A stretch of DNA of 64,000 bases from Mesorhizobium_K quangtriensis (GTDB lineage: Bacteria > Pseudomonadota > Alphaproteobacteria > Rhizobiales > Rhizobiaceae): contig NZ_JBEBMF010000005.1 in the NCBI RefSeq assembly GCF_040081925.1, positions 186,001-250,000 of the forward strand, written 5' to 3'. Below are positions 17,409 through 25,847 of this stretch, piece after piece (position 1 is the first letter of the stretch; every line of letters begins with the position of its first letter). Below the pieces are notes generated by a model. That model was not told the origin of the DNA. It ran no database searches and worked only from the letters and a program-made list of their open reading frames with translations. The translations under genes were made by a program, and so were the position numbers.

Positions 17409-17974
17409 CAGCCCGCCACCACGACCTGCGCTCCGACGGGCACACGTTCGTAGAGATCCTCGACATGCTCATTCACCATACGGATGCAGCCGTTGGAAAC
17501 GGCCTTTCCGATCGTCCAGGGCTCAGTGGTGCCGTGGATCCGGTAAAGAGTGTCGCGCCCCTCGCGATAGAGATAAAGTGCTCGCGACCCGAGAGGATTG
17601 CCTGGTCCGCCGGGCACCCCTTTCGCGTATCTGGCATATTTTTTGGGATCGCGCCGGATCATGTTGTCGGTTGGGCGCCAACTCGGCCATTTGGCCTTAC
17701 GTCCGACTACCGCGGAGCCGGAAAAGGCCAAGCCGGCTCGCCCGACGCCTATGCCGTAACGTCTCGCCAGACCCTGACCCTCCATAAGGTAGAGAAAGCG
17801 GTCGTGCGGTGTGACGACGATCGTGCCGGACGGCTGGTCATAGGCCACGCCGACGATTTGCGGCAGGAAACGCGCATCCAGCTCGAACGGCTTCTGGGCT
17901 TTTGCCGCGACAGAGAACCGGGAAGATGACAGGAGTGTCAGCATCCCCAGACCGAAAGACCTGCGATCGATCAT
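17408..17974 (-). CDS. YkuD-type L,D-transpeptidase
   Basis: A 188-residue exported protein with an RR-containing N-terminus (MIDRRSFGLGMLTLLSSS) and a YkuD catalytic domain: His147 in RIHGTTEPWTIG and Cys163 in SNGCIRM. These enzymes make 3-3 peptidoglycan crosslinks or attach proteins to peptidoglycan, using the cysteine as nucleophile. It sits between a PpiC-type isomerase and the CzcO-like gene in one operon. A second YkuD gene lies at 19606-20352, about 40 percent alike by eye in the catalytic third. Confidence 0.88.
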   Translation of the reverse strand: MIDRRSFGLGMLTLLSSSRFSVAAKAQKPFELDARFLPQIVGVAYDQPSGTIVVTPHDRFLYLMEGQGLARRYGIGVGRAGLAFSGSAVVGRKAKWPSWRPTDNMIRRDPKKYARYAKGVPGGPGNPLGSRALYLYREGRDTLYRIHGTTEPWTIGKAVSNGCIRMVNEHVEDLYERVPVGAQVVVAG

Positions 17975-18010
17975 GGCGACACCTCGCTGGTGCCGCGAAG
18001 TTTGAGCCGC

Positions 18011-18886
18011 CTAGTGATCATGCCCGTCCTCCGTCTGGGGCGGCGACACATCAGGGACGAGCTTTTCGATTTCTGCGCCAGTGCGAATTTCCGAGATGAT
18101 CCTCTGCTCCTCGGCAGCTTCCAAAGCTTGCCGAATTTGAGGTGCGATGGTCTCGAAGGGAGGAGCCGGTCTGTTGCGCTCGTCCTCAAGCATGACGACA
18201 TGGAAGCCGAAGGCGCTGGCGACAGGTTCCTGGGTAAATTTGCCCGGTTTTAGCGCGCCGGCTGCCGCGTCGACCTCCGGCAGGGTCTGTCCCTCCGCTA
18301 CGAAACCCAGGTCGCCTCCGTTGGCTTTCGAGACGTCGTCGGCCGAACGCTCTTTAGCCAGTTCCGCGAACGGCTGACCGGTTTTGAGCGCCTCGATGAC
18401 GTCCTTCGCCTCGTTTTCGTTTTGAAGAAGAATGTGCCGAAGTCGCCGCTCCCGGACGACCGGGATCTTGCCCACCTGCTCGTCATAAGCAGCTCTTACC
18501 GCTGCGTCGGTCACCGCAGAGGCGACCCGCTGTTCGAGGAAGACCGAACGCAACGTCTGTGCCTCGAAGAACGCCATTTGCCGTTTGTATGCATCCTGGT
18601 CCGTGGCGCCCGCTGCTCGGGCGGCATCGGAGATGATCCGCAGTTCGATCAGGGCATCGACGAGAACAGAGCGCTTTGCATCCTCGGGCATCTGGCCCAG
18701 TTGCTGCGCATACATCTGTTCGGCGAGGGCAAGGTCTGCTGCCGTGATCGCGTTGCCGTTGACACGGGCAAGGACCTCGCTGTCCTGACTGTAGGCCAAC
18801 GGTGCGAGCGTTAAAATCGTGGATGCTACGGTCGCAAGAGCCAGCAGCCGGACGGTGAGTTTGGTTTTGAAGTTGTGTGCGCCCAT
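18011..18886 (-). CDS. SurA/PpiC-type periplasmic peptidyl-prolyl isomerase
   Basis: A 291-residue protein with a signal peptide (about residues 1-33, ending AYSQ), a helical chaperone-like N-terminal part and one parvulin domain at about 150-245 (RRLRHILLQNENEAKDVIEAL, NGGDLGFVAEG, SAFGFHVVMLED). It should fold or isomerise periplasmic and outer-membrane proteins. It ends in a histidine-containing tail (EDGHDH) that might bind metal. It lies 11 bases downstream of the DsbA gene, so folding and disulfide formation are coupled in one operon. Confidence 0.87.
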   Translation of the reverse strand: MGAHNFKTKLTVRLLALATVASTILTLAPLAYSQDSEVLARVNGNAITAADLALAEQMYAQQLGQMPEDAKRSVLVDALIELRIISDAARAAGATDQDAYKRQMAFFEAQTLRSVFLEQRVASAVTDAAVRAAYDEQVGKIPVVRERRLRHILLQNENEAKDVIEALKTGQPFAELAKERSADDVSKANGGDLGFVAEGQTLPEVDAAAGALKPGKFTQEPVASAFGFHVVMLEDERNRPAPPFETIAPQIRQALEAAEEQRIISEIRTGAEIEKLVPDVSPPQTEDGHDH

Positions 18887-18897
18887 GGCAGCCTCCC

Positions 18898-19530
18898 TTA
18901 TTGTTTGCCTTCAGCGACCAACGGATCGATGATCTCGCTGAACTGTTCGAGGCTGAGCGCGCCCTTTCGCATTTCGCCGTTGACGAAGAACGTCGGCGTC
19001 GAATCCACGCCGAAGGACTTTCCGGCTTCCGCAACTGCCGCGACCTGTTCGAGAAGCGCCTGATCCTGCAGGCAACTCTCGAAGCGAGCCGTGTCCATTC
19101 CGGTCATGCCCATCAGGGACTTCAGCGCGGCCGTTCCGTCCGAAACGCGCGCCCAATTGTCCTGGGACCGATAAAGCAGGTCGATGGTGGCGTACCACTT
19201 ATCGTCGCCCGAGCACCTGGCCAGCATGAAACCGGCAGATGCTCTGGGGTCGAACGGGAATTCCCGCATGATGAAACGAACCTGGCCGGTATCGACGTAT
19301 TTCTTCTTGAACTCCGGCCACACATTGACGTGAAAGGTCCGGCAGTGAGGGCAGGTGAGTGAGGCATATTCGATCACGGTCACGGGAGCGTCCTCAGCTC
19401 CGAAGCTCTTCTCGGGCAGGGCGCCCGCCGCAAGCAGTTGGTCGGGGGTTGGTTGCGCCGCCAGCAGGGCGGGAAAGGCGACGGCTCCTGCAAAGGCTGA
19501 CAGGCCGACTATGACGTTACGACGTTTCAT
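18898..19530 (-). CDS. DsbA-family thiol oxidoreductase (CPHC)
   Basis: A 210-residue exported thioredoxin-fold protein: signal peptide with RR (MKRRNVIVGL), active site Cys60-Pro-His-Cys63, and cis-Pro loop STPTFFVNG. The CPHC centre is that of strongly oxidising DsbA enzymes and of the BdbD/DsbA-like group. It is first in an operon of five genes (DsbA, PpiC, L,D-transpeptidase, flavoprotein, permease). A MerR-type promoter ends about 26 bases before its start, so metal-induced expression is predicted. Confidence 0.87.
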   Translation of the reverse strand: MKRRNVIVGLSAFAGAVAFPALLAAQPTPDQLLAAGALPEKSFGAEDAPVTVIEYASLTCPHCRTFHVNVWPEFKKKYVDTGQVRFIMREFPFDPRASAGFMLARCSGDDKWYATIDLLYRSQDNWARVSDGTAALKSLMGMTGMDTARFESCLQDQALLEQVAAVAEAGKSFGVDSTPTFFVNGEMRKGALSLEQFSEIIDPLVAEGKQ

Positions 19531-19555
19531 TTCCGGATTCCTTGTTTAGGCTCGA

Positions 19556-19586
19556 ATTCTGCAAGCTCTAGCCCCTAGAGAGGCAA
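19556..19586 (-). promoter_or_regulatory. MerR-type promoter of the DsbA-PpiC-Ldt operon
   Basis: On the minus strand TTGCCT (-35) and CAGAAT (-10) are separated by exactly 19 bases that contain CTCTAG-GGG-CTAGAG. The over-long 19-bp spacer with a central dyad is the hallmark of MerR-family activated promoters. The same layout occurs upstream of the P-type ATPase (29413-29443) and of PCuAC (49075-49105). Confidence 0.65.
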
Positions 19587-19605
19587 GCGCGTTCGCGGGC
19601 ATGGG

Positions 19606-20352
19606 TCATCCGACCATTCCCGTCCCGCTGCGCACGATGATCGGCGTCGGCGTCGCGACACGACCGTAGAGGTCGATGATGTCCTGGTTCATGAGGCGGA
19701 CGCAGCCGCTGGAGACCGCCTTGCCTATGGTCCAGAATTCAGGTGTCCCATGCAGGCGATAGAGCGTGTCCTCGCCATTCTGGAAAATGTAGAGCGCCCT
19801 GGCGCCGAGCGGGTTTTCGAGCCCCGGCGGCTGGCCGCCATTTTCCGCGCTGTATTTTTCGAGTTCAGGCTGGCGCGCGATCATTTCGGCGGGGGGCGTC
19901 CATTTCGGCCACCGCTGCTTCCACTGGATGACGCCCTCACCCGACCAGGTGAACCCTTGGCGTCCGAGACCGACGCCATATCGCATCGCCTTGCCATTGG
20001 GGCGAACGAGATAGAGAAAATACGCTCTCGTATCGACGACGACGGTGCCCGGACGTTCGCCCGTTGGGTCGTCGACGAGCTGGCGGTAGAAGCGCTTGTC
20101 GACCTTGGTCAGATCGACTGCCGGTATTGGAAAATCCTCCTCGGGCATCGCCCGATACATGGAAAGATATGAGGTATCGGCGGCCGGTTCGGATTCAGCC
20201 GACCTGACAGTCGGTGAGTTTACGGTGGTACAGGCCGGTAGGACCAAAGCGCCTGCCGATGCCGCAGCAAGGGCCAGGAACTGCCGCCGGGACGGACTTT
20301 TCTCGCGTGATGTCTGTGTCAAAGCTTCGCTCGCAATAGGGTAGGGGTTCAT
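19606..20352 (-). CDS. YkuD-type L,D-transpeptidase, Tat or lipoprotein export
   Basis: A 248-residue YkuD-fold enzyme with catalytic His201 (HGTPEFWTIG) and Cys217 (SSGCVRLMN). The N-terminus combines SRRQFLALAAA, a possible twin-arginine motif, with a lipobox LPAC at Cys41, so it may be a membrane-anchored lipoprotein. It should crosslink peptidoglycan. It lies downstream of a YafK-like enzyme and a small cysteine/histidine protein on the same strand, while the MerR promoter of the next operon starts right after it. Confidence 0.87.
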   Translation of the reverse strand: MNPYPIASEALTQTSREKSPSRRQFLALAAASAGALVLPACTTVNSPTVRSAESEPAADTSYLSMYRAMPEEDFPIPAVDLTKVDKRFYRQLVDDPTGERPGTVVVDTRAYFLYLVRPNGKAMRYGVGLGRQGFTWSGEGVIQWKQRWPKWTPPAEMIARQPELEKYSAENGGQPPGLENPLGARALYIFQNGEDTLYRLHGTPEFWTIGKAVSSGCVRLMNQDIIDLYGRVATPTPIIVRSGTGMVG

Positions 20353-20460
20353 CGCTTCGGATGGAAGCGAATGTGCAAGGCGAGCTACGACTGTGGGATG
20401 GATGCTGAGTTCGCTCGAGTATCATCCTCAAGGTACAGGATCCTTTGCCGCCGCGTTCGC

Positions 20461-20805
20461 CTATCCGGCCGGTCTGGGCGGTGGGACGACGATGGCGATT
20501 GATGTCGGCGGGAAATCGTTCGCGCGGTTCTCGATCGGCAGCGGGCTCTTTTGCAGGAAGTTCTGCGAAAGCCAGATAGTGAACCCATGACACTGATCGT
20601 GGCACTTCGTCGTGGCGTGAGCCGGCGGCTGAGAGGAGTCGTCGCCTCCGTCCGGTCGATCGAGGCCCCCGCCGCTGTCGGTCATGTCATCGAGAACCGA
20701 GATCATCTGGTCAGTCTCTCCGGCGGCAGACGTCGGCGCGGCCATATGCAGAGCGATCACAAAGGCCATGAGGAGGGCGAGGACGGTTCTGAGCATTCGC
20801 CTCAT
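20461..20805 (-). CDS. Small exported Cys/His protein
   Basis: A 114-residue protein with a signal peptide (MRRMLRTVLALLMAFVIALH, cleavage near TSAAG) and a short mature part carrying TKCHDQCHG, a compact C-H-x2-C-H site suited to metal binding. The C-terminus ends in VVPPPRPAG. This layout (signal, Cys/His cluster, PP-R tail) resembles small copper-island proteins such as CopL or DUF2946 types, but the family is not certain. Its ATG overlaps the stop of the YafK-like gene (ATGA), so it is cotranslated with it. The gene at 60696-61106 has a similar build. Confidence 0.55.
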   Translation of the reverse strand: MRRMLRTVLALLMAFVIALHMAAPTSAAGETDQMISVLDDMTDSGGGLDRPDGGDDSSQPPAHATTKCHDQCHGFTIWLSQNFLQKSPLPIENRANDFPPTSIAIVVPPPRPAG

Positions 20806-21806
20806 TCCTGCGGCGAATGTGGATCGGCCAGCGCCGCTTCCGGGCGGCTTATCGGTACCGATGTCAGCGACGTGCGCTTGGCCAGCGCTTTGTCCCCATT
20901 TCGCTCCAGGAGTTTTCGGAACGTGGGATGCATGCCGCCGTCACTGTACGCATGGGCGGAGACCGTCGAGCCGCTGATGAGCAGGCGCTCCGCAGCCGCG
21001 AGATCGGCCTGCGTCCTTTCTGCAAACGCCATCTCTGGCGAATTCGCAACCGGAGGGCATGCCGCAAGCGGGTCGCGAGGCTCGCCTTCCTCGAACTCGG
21101 CGTCGAAAACGTAGCGGCGGCCACAGTAGAATACCTTCGGTTGCCGTCGACCAACTTCGAAAATGTCGTATCCGCGCTTCAGGTCCGCCCAGAAGGAGAA
21201 GTTTGGGTCGTTGCGGTTCTTGGCCAAGTTCTGCGGCGTCATGCGAAACGGGAAAGCCTGGACCTGGAACGCGCTCTGGCCGCCTCTCAGCGCCTCCCTT
21301 GCAACCGCATAGATTTCGGAAACCCCTTCGTCGGTCAGCGCGTAGCACCCTGAAGACGAGCAGGCGCCATGGACCATGAGCGCCTCGCCCGAGTAGCCGA
21401 GCGCCGCCTCGAGCCGGTTTGGATAGCCCAGGTTGAACGACAGATAATACTGGGAATTCGGATTCAGCATGCCGGCGTTGACATGATAGAAGCCTTCCGG
21501 CGCCTGACGGTCTCCATTTCTGGTCTTCGGCCCCAGCTTTCCGGACCAGCGGCACATCGGATAGGTTTTCAGAAGGGCGAACTGGCCTGTGCGATCGCGC
21601 TTCCAGATCTCCAACTCACTTTCCTGCTTGAAGATCCGGATGAGAATCGGCGCGGACGGGGACATGGATTTCCGAGACATCTCGGAAACAAGCGCCGCCG
21701 GGATGGGCTGTGTCGCCTTGCCGTCAACGTCCAGCACAGTCGAGACACATGCGCTCAGCACGAGTACGAGCACACAGATCCCGACCATCCTGATCGCTTG
21801 CAGCAT
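20802..21806 (-). CDS. YafK-like L,D-transpeptidase, predicted lipoprotein
   Basis: The likely start is MLQAIRMVGICVLVLVLSAC (21806), which gives a lipobox LSAC at Cys20 and a protein of 334 residues; a longer frame to 21935 is open. The catalytic segment MVHGACSSSGCYALTDEG has the H-G-x-C...GC pattern of the YafK branch of L,D-transpeptidases, related to E. coli DpaA, which releases Braun lipoprotein from peptidoglycan. Nearby APEGFYHV and YYLSFNLGYPN are family marks. It is first of a three-gene unit with the Cys/His protein and a YkuD enzyme. Confidence 0.82.
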   Translation of the reverse strand: MLQAIRMVGICVLVLVLSACVSTVLDVDGKATQPIPAALVSEMSRKSMSPSAPILIRIFKQESELEIWKRDRTGQFALLKTYPMCRWSGKLGPKTRNGDRQAPEGFYHVNAGMLNPNSQYYLSFNLGYPNRLEAALGYSGEALMVHGACSSSGCYALTDEGVSEIYAVAREALRGGQSAFQVQAFPFRMTPQNLAKNRNDPNFSFWADLKRGYDIFEVGRRQPKVFYCGRRYVFDAEFEEGEPRDPLAACPPVANSPEMAFAERTQADLAAAERLLISGSTVSAHAYSDGGMHPTFRKLLERNGDKALAKRTSLTSVPISRPEAALADPHSPQE

Positions 21807-22010
21807 TCTTCTCAATCCAGTGCATTCTGTTGCGCAGCTTCCAGCCCGCCAGCCAAGTTTTCTCAGTTTCGACTTATCATAGTTAAGATGAGGTTGCCGC
21901 CAAACTGTTCGGCGAGCGGCAAAGAACCGCAGCAATCAACTCTCCTTATCGCCACAAGGATGGGCTACATGCCGGACTTTGCATCATGATTGAGGGTTTC
22001 AAGCCAAACC

Positions 22011-22199
22011 ATGCCCCATGCATTAGATCGGATTAGCGTCGAAGACACACGAATCCTCATGCGCAAAAGGGCGCGATGGAATGTTGTGATCGCCTTGTCG
22101 CTGGCTGTTTTCGTCGTGGCGGTGTTCGTGGTCAGCTTTGCCCATATCCAAAGCGAGGATGGACCGCCCGCACCAACCCAAGGCCAGACCTCGGAGTGA
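22011..22199 (+). CDS. Small single-pass membrane protein
   Basis: A protein of 62 residues if it starts at MPHALDRISVED (22011). It has a basic stretch (MRKRARWN) followed by one membrane helix (VVIALSLAVFVVAVFVVSFA) and a short hydrophilic tail. The arrangement resembles small CoxF-like cytochrome oxidase assembly proteins of alphaproteobacteria, but no conserved residue proves it. It may be an unrelated membrane peptide. It stands alone on the + strand between minus-strand operons. Confidence 0.4.
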   Translation: MPHALDRISVEDTRILMRKRARWNVVIALSLAVFVVAVFVVSFAHIQSEDGPPAPTQGQTSE

Positions 22200-22279
22200 T
22201 CACCGAGGCTTGAGTGGCTTGTCATCACCGACAGTGGAAAGCTGGACGGGTAGTGAACTCAGAAACCGGTCTATTCTCG

Positions 22280-22525
22280 ATGTTTTCGCGCCTAGGAACC
22301 TTCATGACAGTCGGGTCAATGGCCTATGTTCTGCTCGCCACCATATTCTGGCTCGCTTGCATCGGGCTGGGGCATAACACCATGGAGATGCTTTATGGTG
22401 GGACTGCGGTCTATCTATTGACACTCGCAGCGGCTGTGGAGGGAGCTTGGCTTCTTCCTGAAGACGCCATGAGATCGTCTTCATTGACGAGGCTCACCCA
22501 GCGATTCAGGTCGCGCTGGGATTGA
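22280..22525 (+). CDS. Small two-helix membrane protein, convergent overlap
   Basis: From MFSRLGTFMTVGSM (22280) an 81-residue protein has two hydrophobic helices (AYVLLATIFWLACIGLG and AVYLLTLAAAVEGAWLL) and a basic tail. No family is recognised. Its last 115 bases overlap, on the opposite strand, the end of the transglutaminase-like gene, so one of the two C-termini may be non-native. Confidence 0.4.
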   Translation: MFSRLGTFMTVGSMAYVLLATIFWLACIGLGHNTMEMLYGGTAVYLLTLAAAVEGAWLLPEDAMRSSSLTRLTQRFRSRWD

Positions 22526-23067
22526 CGTTTCAGATAGTAAATCTCGGTATCCCGCCACAAGAGAACCTTCTGCTCTATATTGTCGAGTATGAAATCTCCC
22601 AGGTCGGTAACGACGGTTAGAACCGCGTGTCCGCCGCCCTTGGAGTCGCGGGCGACCGTCATCAGCAGCGCTCCGAGAGGATAGCCCATTTCGTTCAGGC
22701 GTTTTCGTTTCAAAAGGGCGTAGTCTTCGCAGTCCCCCGCTGCCGTCGGATATTCCCAGCGTTCCTCGACACCGTAGATTTCCATGTCCGTCAAAGGTGC
22801 GACCGCCGCGTTCACCTCTGCGTTGACGGATACGATCTCTCGCCAGCGAGGCTTTGTAAGCTGGACGCTTGCTCCGTCCGGATCGCGGTCGCAGAGATTT
22901 GCGTAGCGTCGGCAGTACTCATAGTAGCCGACCGGCATGGTGGTGGCGCCGAATGTTTGCATGTTCCGGACGAGGGCCGGTTGTGTGGGATTAAAATGAA
23001 GGGCGTTTGCCGACGCTGCGACGCAAGAAACCCCCAGCGCAACCGCGACGATCAAAAAGCGGATCAT
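22411..23067 (-). CDS. Transglutaminase-like cysteine peptidase (BTLCP)
   Basis: A 218-residue exported protein starting MIRFLIVAVALGVSCVAASA (23067). The catalytic triad of the bacterial transglutaminase-like cysteine proteinase family is visible: Cys in AGDCEDYALLKRKRL, His in GGGHAVLTVVTDLGDF and the Asp in that last segment. In LapG-type relatives this fold cleaves cell-surface adhesins; other members act in the periplasm on unknown substrates. A paralog with the same triad is at 34483-35115. The final about 19 residues are serine/alanine-rich and overlap the convergent small gene. Confidence 0.8.
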   Translation of the reverse strand: MIRFLIVAVALGVSCVAASANALHFNPTQPALVRNMQTFGATTMPVGYYEYCRRYANLCDRDPDGASVQLTKPRWREIVSVNAEVNAAVAPLTDMEIYGVEERWEYPTAAGDCEDYALLKRKRLNEMGYPLGALLMTVARDSKGGGHAVLTVVTDLGDFILDNIEQKVLLWRDTEIYYLKRQSQRDLNRWVSLVNEDDLMASSGRSQAPSTAAASVNR

Positions 23068-23296
23068 TTCTGCACTCTCCCCGAAATCACAATAAGGAGA
23101 GCATAGGGGGGACAGGTCAAAATGCAGAAAAATCAACAGGTTAGATTATAGTCAAAGTATCATAGAAGTTGCTGGAATATTTCAATCGATCATTCACCAT
23201 GCAGTTACGGCCGCGGTTCAGCCTGTTCAGTTCGAAGCCAAAGAATGGCCGCGATACGGACGGGCAACCGCAATGCGGGTTGTGAATTTGACCGAT

Positions 23297-23812
23297 CTAG
23301 TTGACGCTTCGATCGCCTTCGCCATGGCGATGAACAGTGGGGACTTCCCCATCGCGAATGATTGTGGCGGTCACTTCCAGCTCTTTCCCGTCGTCGAACA
23401 CCAGTTTGAGGCGAGCTTCATCCAACATGTCGAATGGGGTGATCGGCTTCTTCAGAGCAAGGCGAATGCCGCCGCGCCGCATCGACAGCTCAGCATGTCC
23501 GGGGATCTGCACGATCCCAGGGGCGACGCTGGTTTCGCCTGTACGAAAATCCGTTTGAAGGATCACGACGGTGCCGAACGCCTCACTCTCAATCGAAGCC
23601 AGGCTCGCTTGAACGGCTGTCCCATTCCAGATGGTCACATAACCTTCCACCTTGTCACCATCCGAACCGGCCATTGAGAGTTCGGCGTGCTCTACGATCA
23701 GCTCCGCGGGCGGATTAATATGATCGATAGGTCCGTCTGAGGCCTGCGCCGCACCTGAGAGAACGAGAGGGACGACCAGACCCGAAATCACGCTGCAGAA
23801 TGCCCAATTCAT
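23297..23812 (-). CDS. PCuAC-like periplasmic copper-binding protein
   Basis: A 171-residue exported protein (signal through about residue 25, VLSGAAQAS). It contains the cupredoxin-like DUF461/PCuAC layout: VEHAELSM near the start, an immunoglobulin-like core (KVEGYVTIWNGT) and IPGHAELSMRRGGIRLALKK near the end, in which histidine and methionine would bind Cu(I). PCuAC proteins carry copper in the periplasm to cytochrome oxidase or away from toxicity. The H and M spacing differs from the classical motif, so affinity is uncertain. The MerR remnant begins divergently about 150 bases away. Confidence 0.7.
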   Translation of the reverse strand: MNWAFCSVISGLVVPLVLSGAAQASDGPIDHINPPAELIVEHAELSMAGSDGDKVEGYVTIWNGTAVQASLASIESEAFGTVVILQTDFRTGETSVAPGIVQIPGHAELSMRRGGIRLALKKPITPFDMLDEARLKLVFDDGKELEVTATIIRDGEVPTVHRHGEGDRSVN

Positions 23813-23959
23813 CGTATCTCTCTCCCAATTTCATCGAGAGAATCAGCCTTTGCCAGAATTTGGGCTGATCGATGAATGGCGCCCAATCGAGAATGCGGCA
23901 AATCGGCACGATTGCAATGAGCTATGCTCTGCCAATGTCTATAGCGACTGGAGGTAGTC

Positions 23960-24224
23960 ATGCGTACAATTGGAGAGTTGTCGCGTCGGACGGGTGTGAA
24001 GGTTCCAGCCATCCGAGACTATGAACAGATGGGTCTGATGGCAGCCGCCGAGCTGAGCGCCCATCCCGAACTTCCATGCGCCGATGCGGATGCCATCGCC
24101 GCTCGCCAGGATCGCAAAGCTTCGGCCGCTCGAACAGGAGCTAAGCCGCATCGCGACACGCTGCCATGGCGACCAAGTTAAGGATTGTTAGTTGATCCAG
24201 TCCCTGGCGAACCACGAGTTGTAA
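23960..24224 (+). pseudogene. Decayed MerR-type regulator
   Basis: The first 31 codons (MRTIGELSRRTGVKVPAIRD, then YEQMGLMAAAE) match the helix-turn-helix of the intact MerR at 25848-26261. The sequence then jumps straight to LSAHPELPCADADAIAARQ, which aligns with LSACPERPCEQADRIAAEQ of the intact protein, so about 38 codons are missing. After that the family sequence continues only in the next frame (KLRPLEQELSRIATRCHGDQ, then VKDC), ends at TAG where the intact gene has TAT, and goes on as LIQSLANHEL. So the copy carries an internal deletion, a frameshift and a nonsense change and cannot be functional. Confidence 0.85.
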
Positions 24225-24241
24225 GACGGAACACTGAGCGA

Positions 24242-24685
24242 TTACGACCCGTTCAGCCCTAAGGTCGCTAACACTAGCACGATGTATCGACCCGTCTTGG
24301 CAATCGCAACGAGCACCAGGAAGCTCCATAGCGGTTCGCGAAGAACGCCGGCCGCCACCGTCAACGCGTCGCCGCCGATCGGCGCCCAGCTCAGAAGCAG
24401 GCTCCAGCGGCCCCAGCGGCGGTACCACCCGATTGCACGGTCGAGAGCTCTCGGGCTTACCGGAAACCAGCGCTTGTCACGAAAGCGTCCGACCCCGCGA
24501 CCGAGCCCCCAATTGACTGCTGCGCCGAGCACATTGCCGAGGCTCGCTACCACGACCAGCAGCACGGGTGAGTACCGATCGGCTACAAGCAGCCCCACGA
24601 GCACGGTTTCCGACTGAGCGGGCAGAATCGTTGCGGCGAGGAACGCAACAGCGAATAGCCCCCAAAGGATGGCGATATTATCCAT
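24242..24685 (-). CDS. YqaA/DedA-related membrane protein (VTT domain)
   Basis: A 147-residue protein from MDNIAILWGLFAVAFLAATI with the conserved pattern ILPAQSETVLVGL, SLGNVLGAAVNWGLGR, RFPV-type segment and SWAPIGGDALTVAAGVLR. This is the YqaA branch of SNARE-associated/VTT proteins, inner-membrane proteins with four helices and a re-entrant loop that handle lipids or ions. The precise activity is unknown. It is followed downstream only by the MerR remnant on the other strand. Confidence 0.8.
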   Translation of the reverse strand: MDNIAILWGLFAVAFLAATILPAQSETVLVGLLVADRYSPVLLVVVASLGNVLGAAVNWGLGRGVGRFRDKRWFPVSPRALDRAIGWYRRWGRWSLLLSWAPIGGDALTVAAGVLREPLWSFLVLVAIAKTGRYIVLVLATLGLNGS

Positions 24686-24989
24686 TGCAGGAACAACAGG
24701 GACGCGTCGCCGCATGAAGGCGCGCGTGGTCAAGTGACATGCCGGTCATTGGTGGCGAAGTTGGCAACGAGGAAGACTCCAGCTCGAGCATCTCCTACCA
24801 CTAATGCGTTTGGCGAGGATGCCGAGAATGAGACCTCTACCGCTTCAGGGTCTTGGCGCTGACATGGTGTTCGATGCCTTCGGCGTCGATCTACCCGCCG
24901 TGGTTAGGGTCAGAAGAGATGGGTGCCCGGCTCGCCATGCATGAGCAGTTCAGGATCAAGCTTGCAGATTGCACCAGCAAGTTCATTTG
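24686..24989. other. Gap without a recognised gene
   Basis: About 300 bases between the YqaA-like gene and the DUF1624-like gene. Short frames are open on the + strand but none has a ribosome site or family character. No hairpin of note was seen. Confidence 0.5.
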
Positions 24990-25769
24990 TCAGCCTTGGG
25001 CGGAGGCCACCCAGGACAACGGAACGATGATACTAAGGAGGATCGGCTGGTGTACGAGGTAGATCAGCAAGCTCCAATGTCCCATCCAGACCAACAGCCT
25101 GACAAGCCAACCCTGAACCGGGGCGTCGGCGACAGAACTTTGACCCCGGCCGAGTAAGAACAGCTTGGCACTTGCTATGCCAAGAAGCGTGACGCCGATC
25201 CATGGGAAAATAGGAACGAAATCATTGCTTGGAGGAGGGCGCTCTGCAAATCCGGTCCAAGCCAGCCAGCGCGTGTTGAATGCCGCCAGGTCCACGAAGA
25301 CAGGCAGGATCAACACTATCACTGCCGCAGCCAGACAGACTAGCACGCCGGCGCGCAGGAACAGTAGGCCGAGAAGCGTAGCCGCTGCGATTGCGTGAAG
25401 AATCCCGAAATAGATGAAGGTTTCGGGGAAAGCGAACCAGGTGGCGGCGGAAATGGCCCCCGCGCAGAGGGCAATCGTCAGAAGGCGGCGAATGAATGCG
25501 GATGTCTGAATGGTGTCATGGTGAGCTAACACCAAACTGACCCCCACGAGAAACATGAATGTTCCTGCGAGGCTTCGTCCGAAGAGCAACCAGACCGGAT
25601 GTTGTGCGACACCCTTGATGATGCCCGTAAACTCCAGATCCCACACGATGTGGAATAGGACTACGCCTCCGATCGCCAGTCCGCGCGCAACGTCAACCGC
25701 CACCACGCGCGGGGCAGGTAAAGGCCCTTGGCTCCCTTGTCCGCCGATGGAACGCGAATGCGCTGGCAT
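24990..25769 (-). CDS. DUF1624-type membrane acyltransferase-like protein
   Basis: A 259-residue membrane protein with about seven helices. VVAVDVARGLAIGGVVLFHI, then VWDLEFTG and FGRSLAGTFMFLVGVSLVLA, together with the C-terminal SLLIYLVHQPILLSIIV, match the DUF1624/heparan-alpha-glucosaminide N-acetyltransferase-like family. The histidine in LFHIVWD and in LVHQP are the likely catalytic or structural residues. Members are thought to acylate envelope glycans or act in transport; the substrate is unknown. Confidence 0.75.
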   Translation of the reverse strand: MPAHSRSIGGQGSQGPLPAPRVVAVDVARGLAIGGVVLFHIVWDLEFTGIIKGVAQHPVWLLFGRSLAGTFMFLVGVSLVLAHHDTIQTSAFIRRLLTIALCAGAISAATWFAFPETFIYFGILHAIAAATLLGLLFLRAGVLVCLAAAVIVLILPVFVDLAAFNTRWLAWTGFAERPPPSNDFVPIFPWIGVTLLGIASAKLFLLGRGQSSVADAPVQGWLVRLLVWMGHWSLLIYLVHQPILLSIIVPLSWVASAQG

Positions 25770-25847
25770 AGGGCTTTAGGTGTCCTTGCCGACAGGTTCG
25801 ACGTCGCGCACGAGGCGGATCATCGAGTTCGTCGCTTAGTTCCGAAC

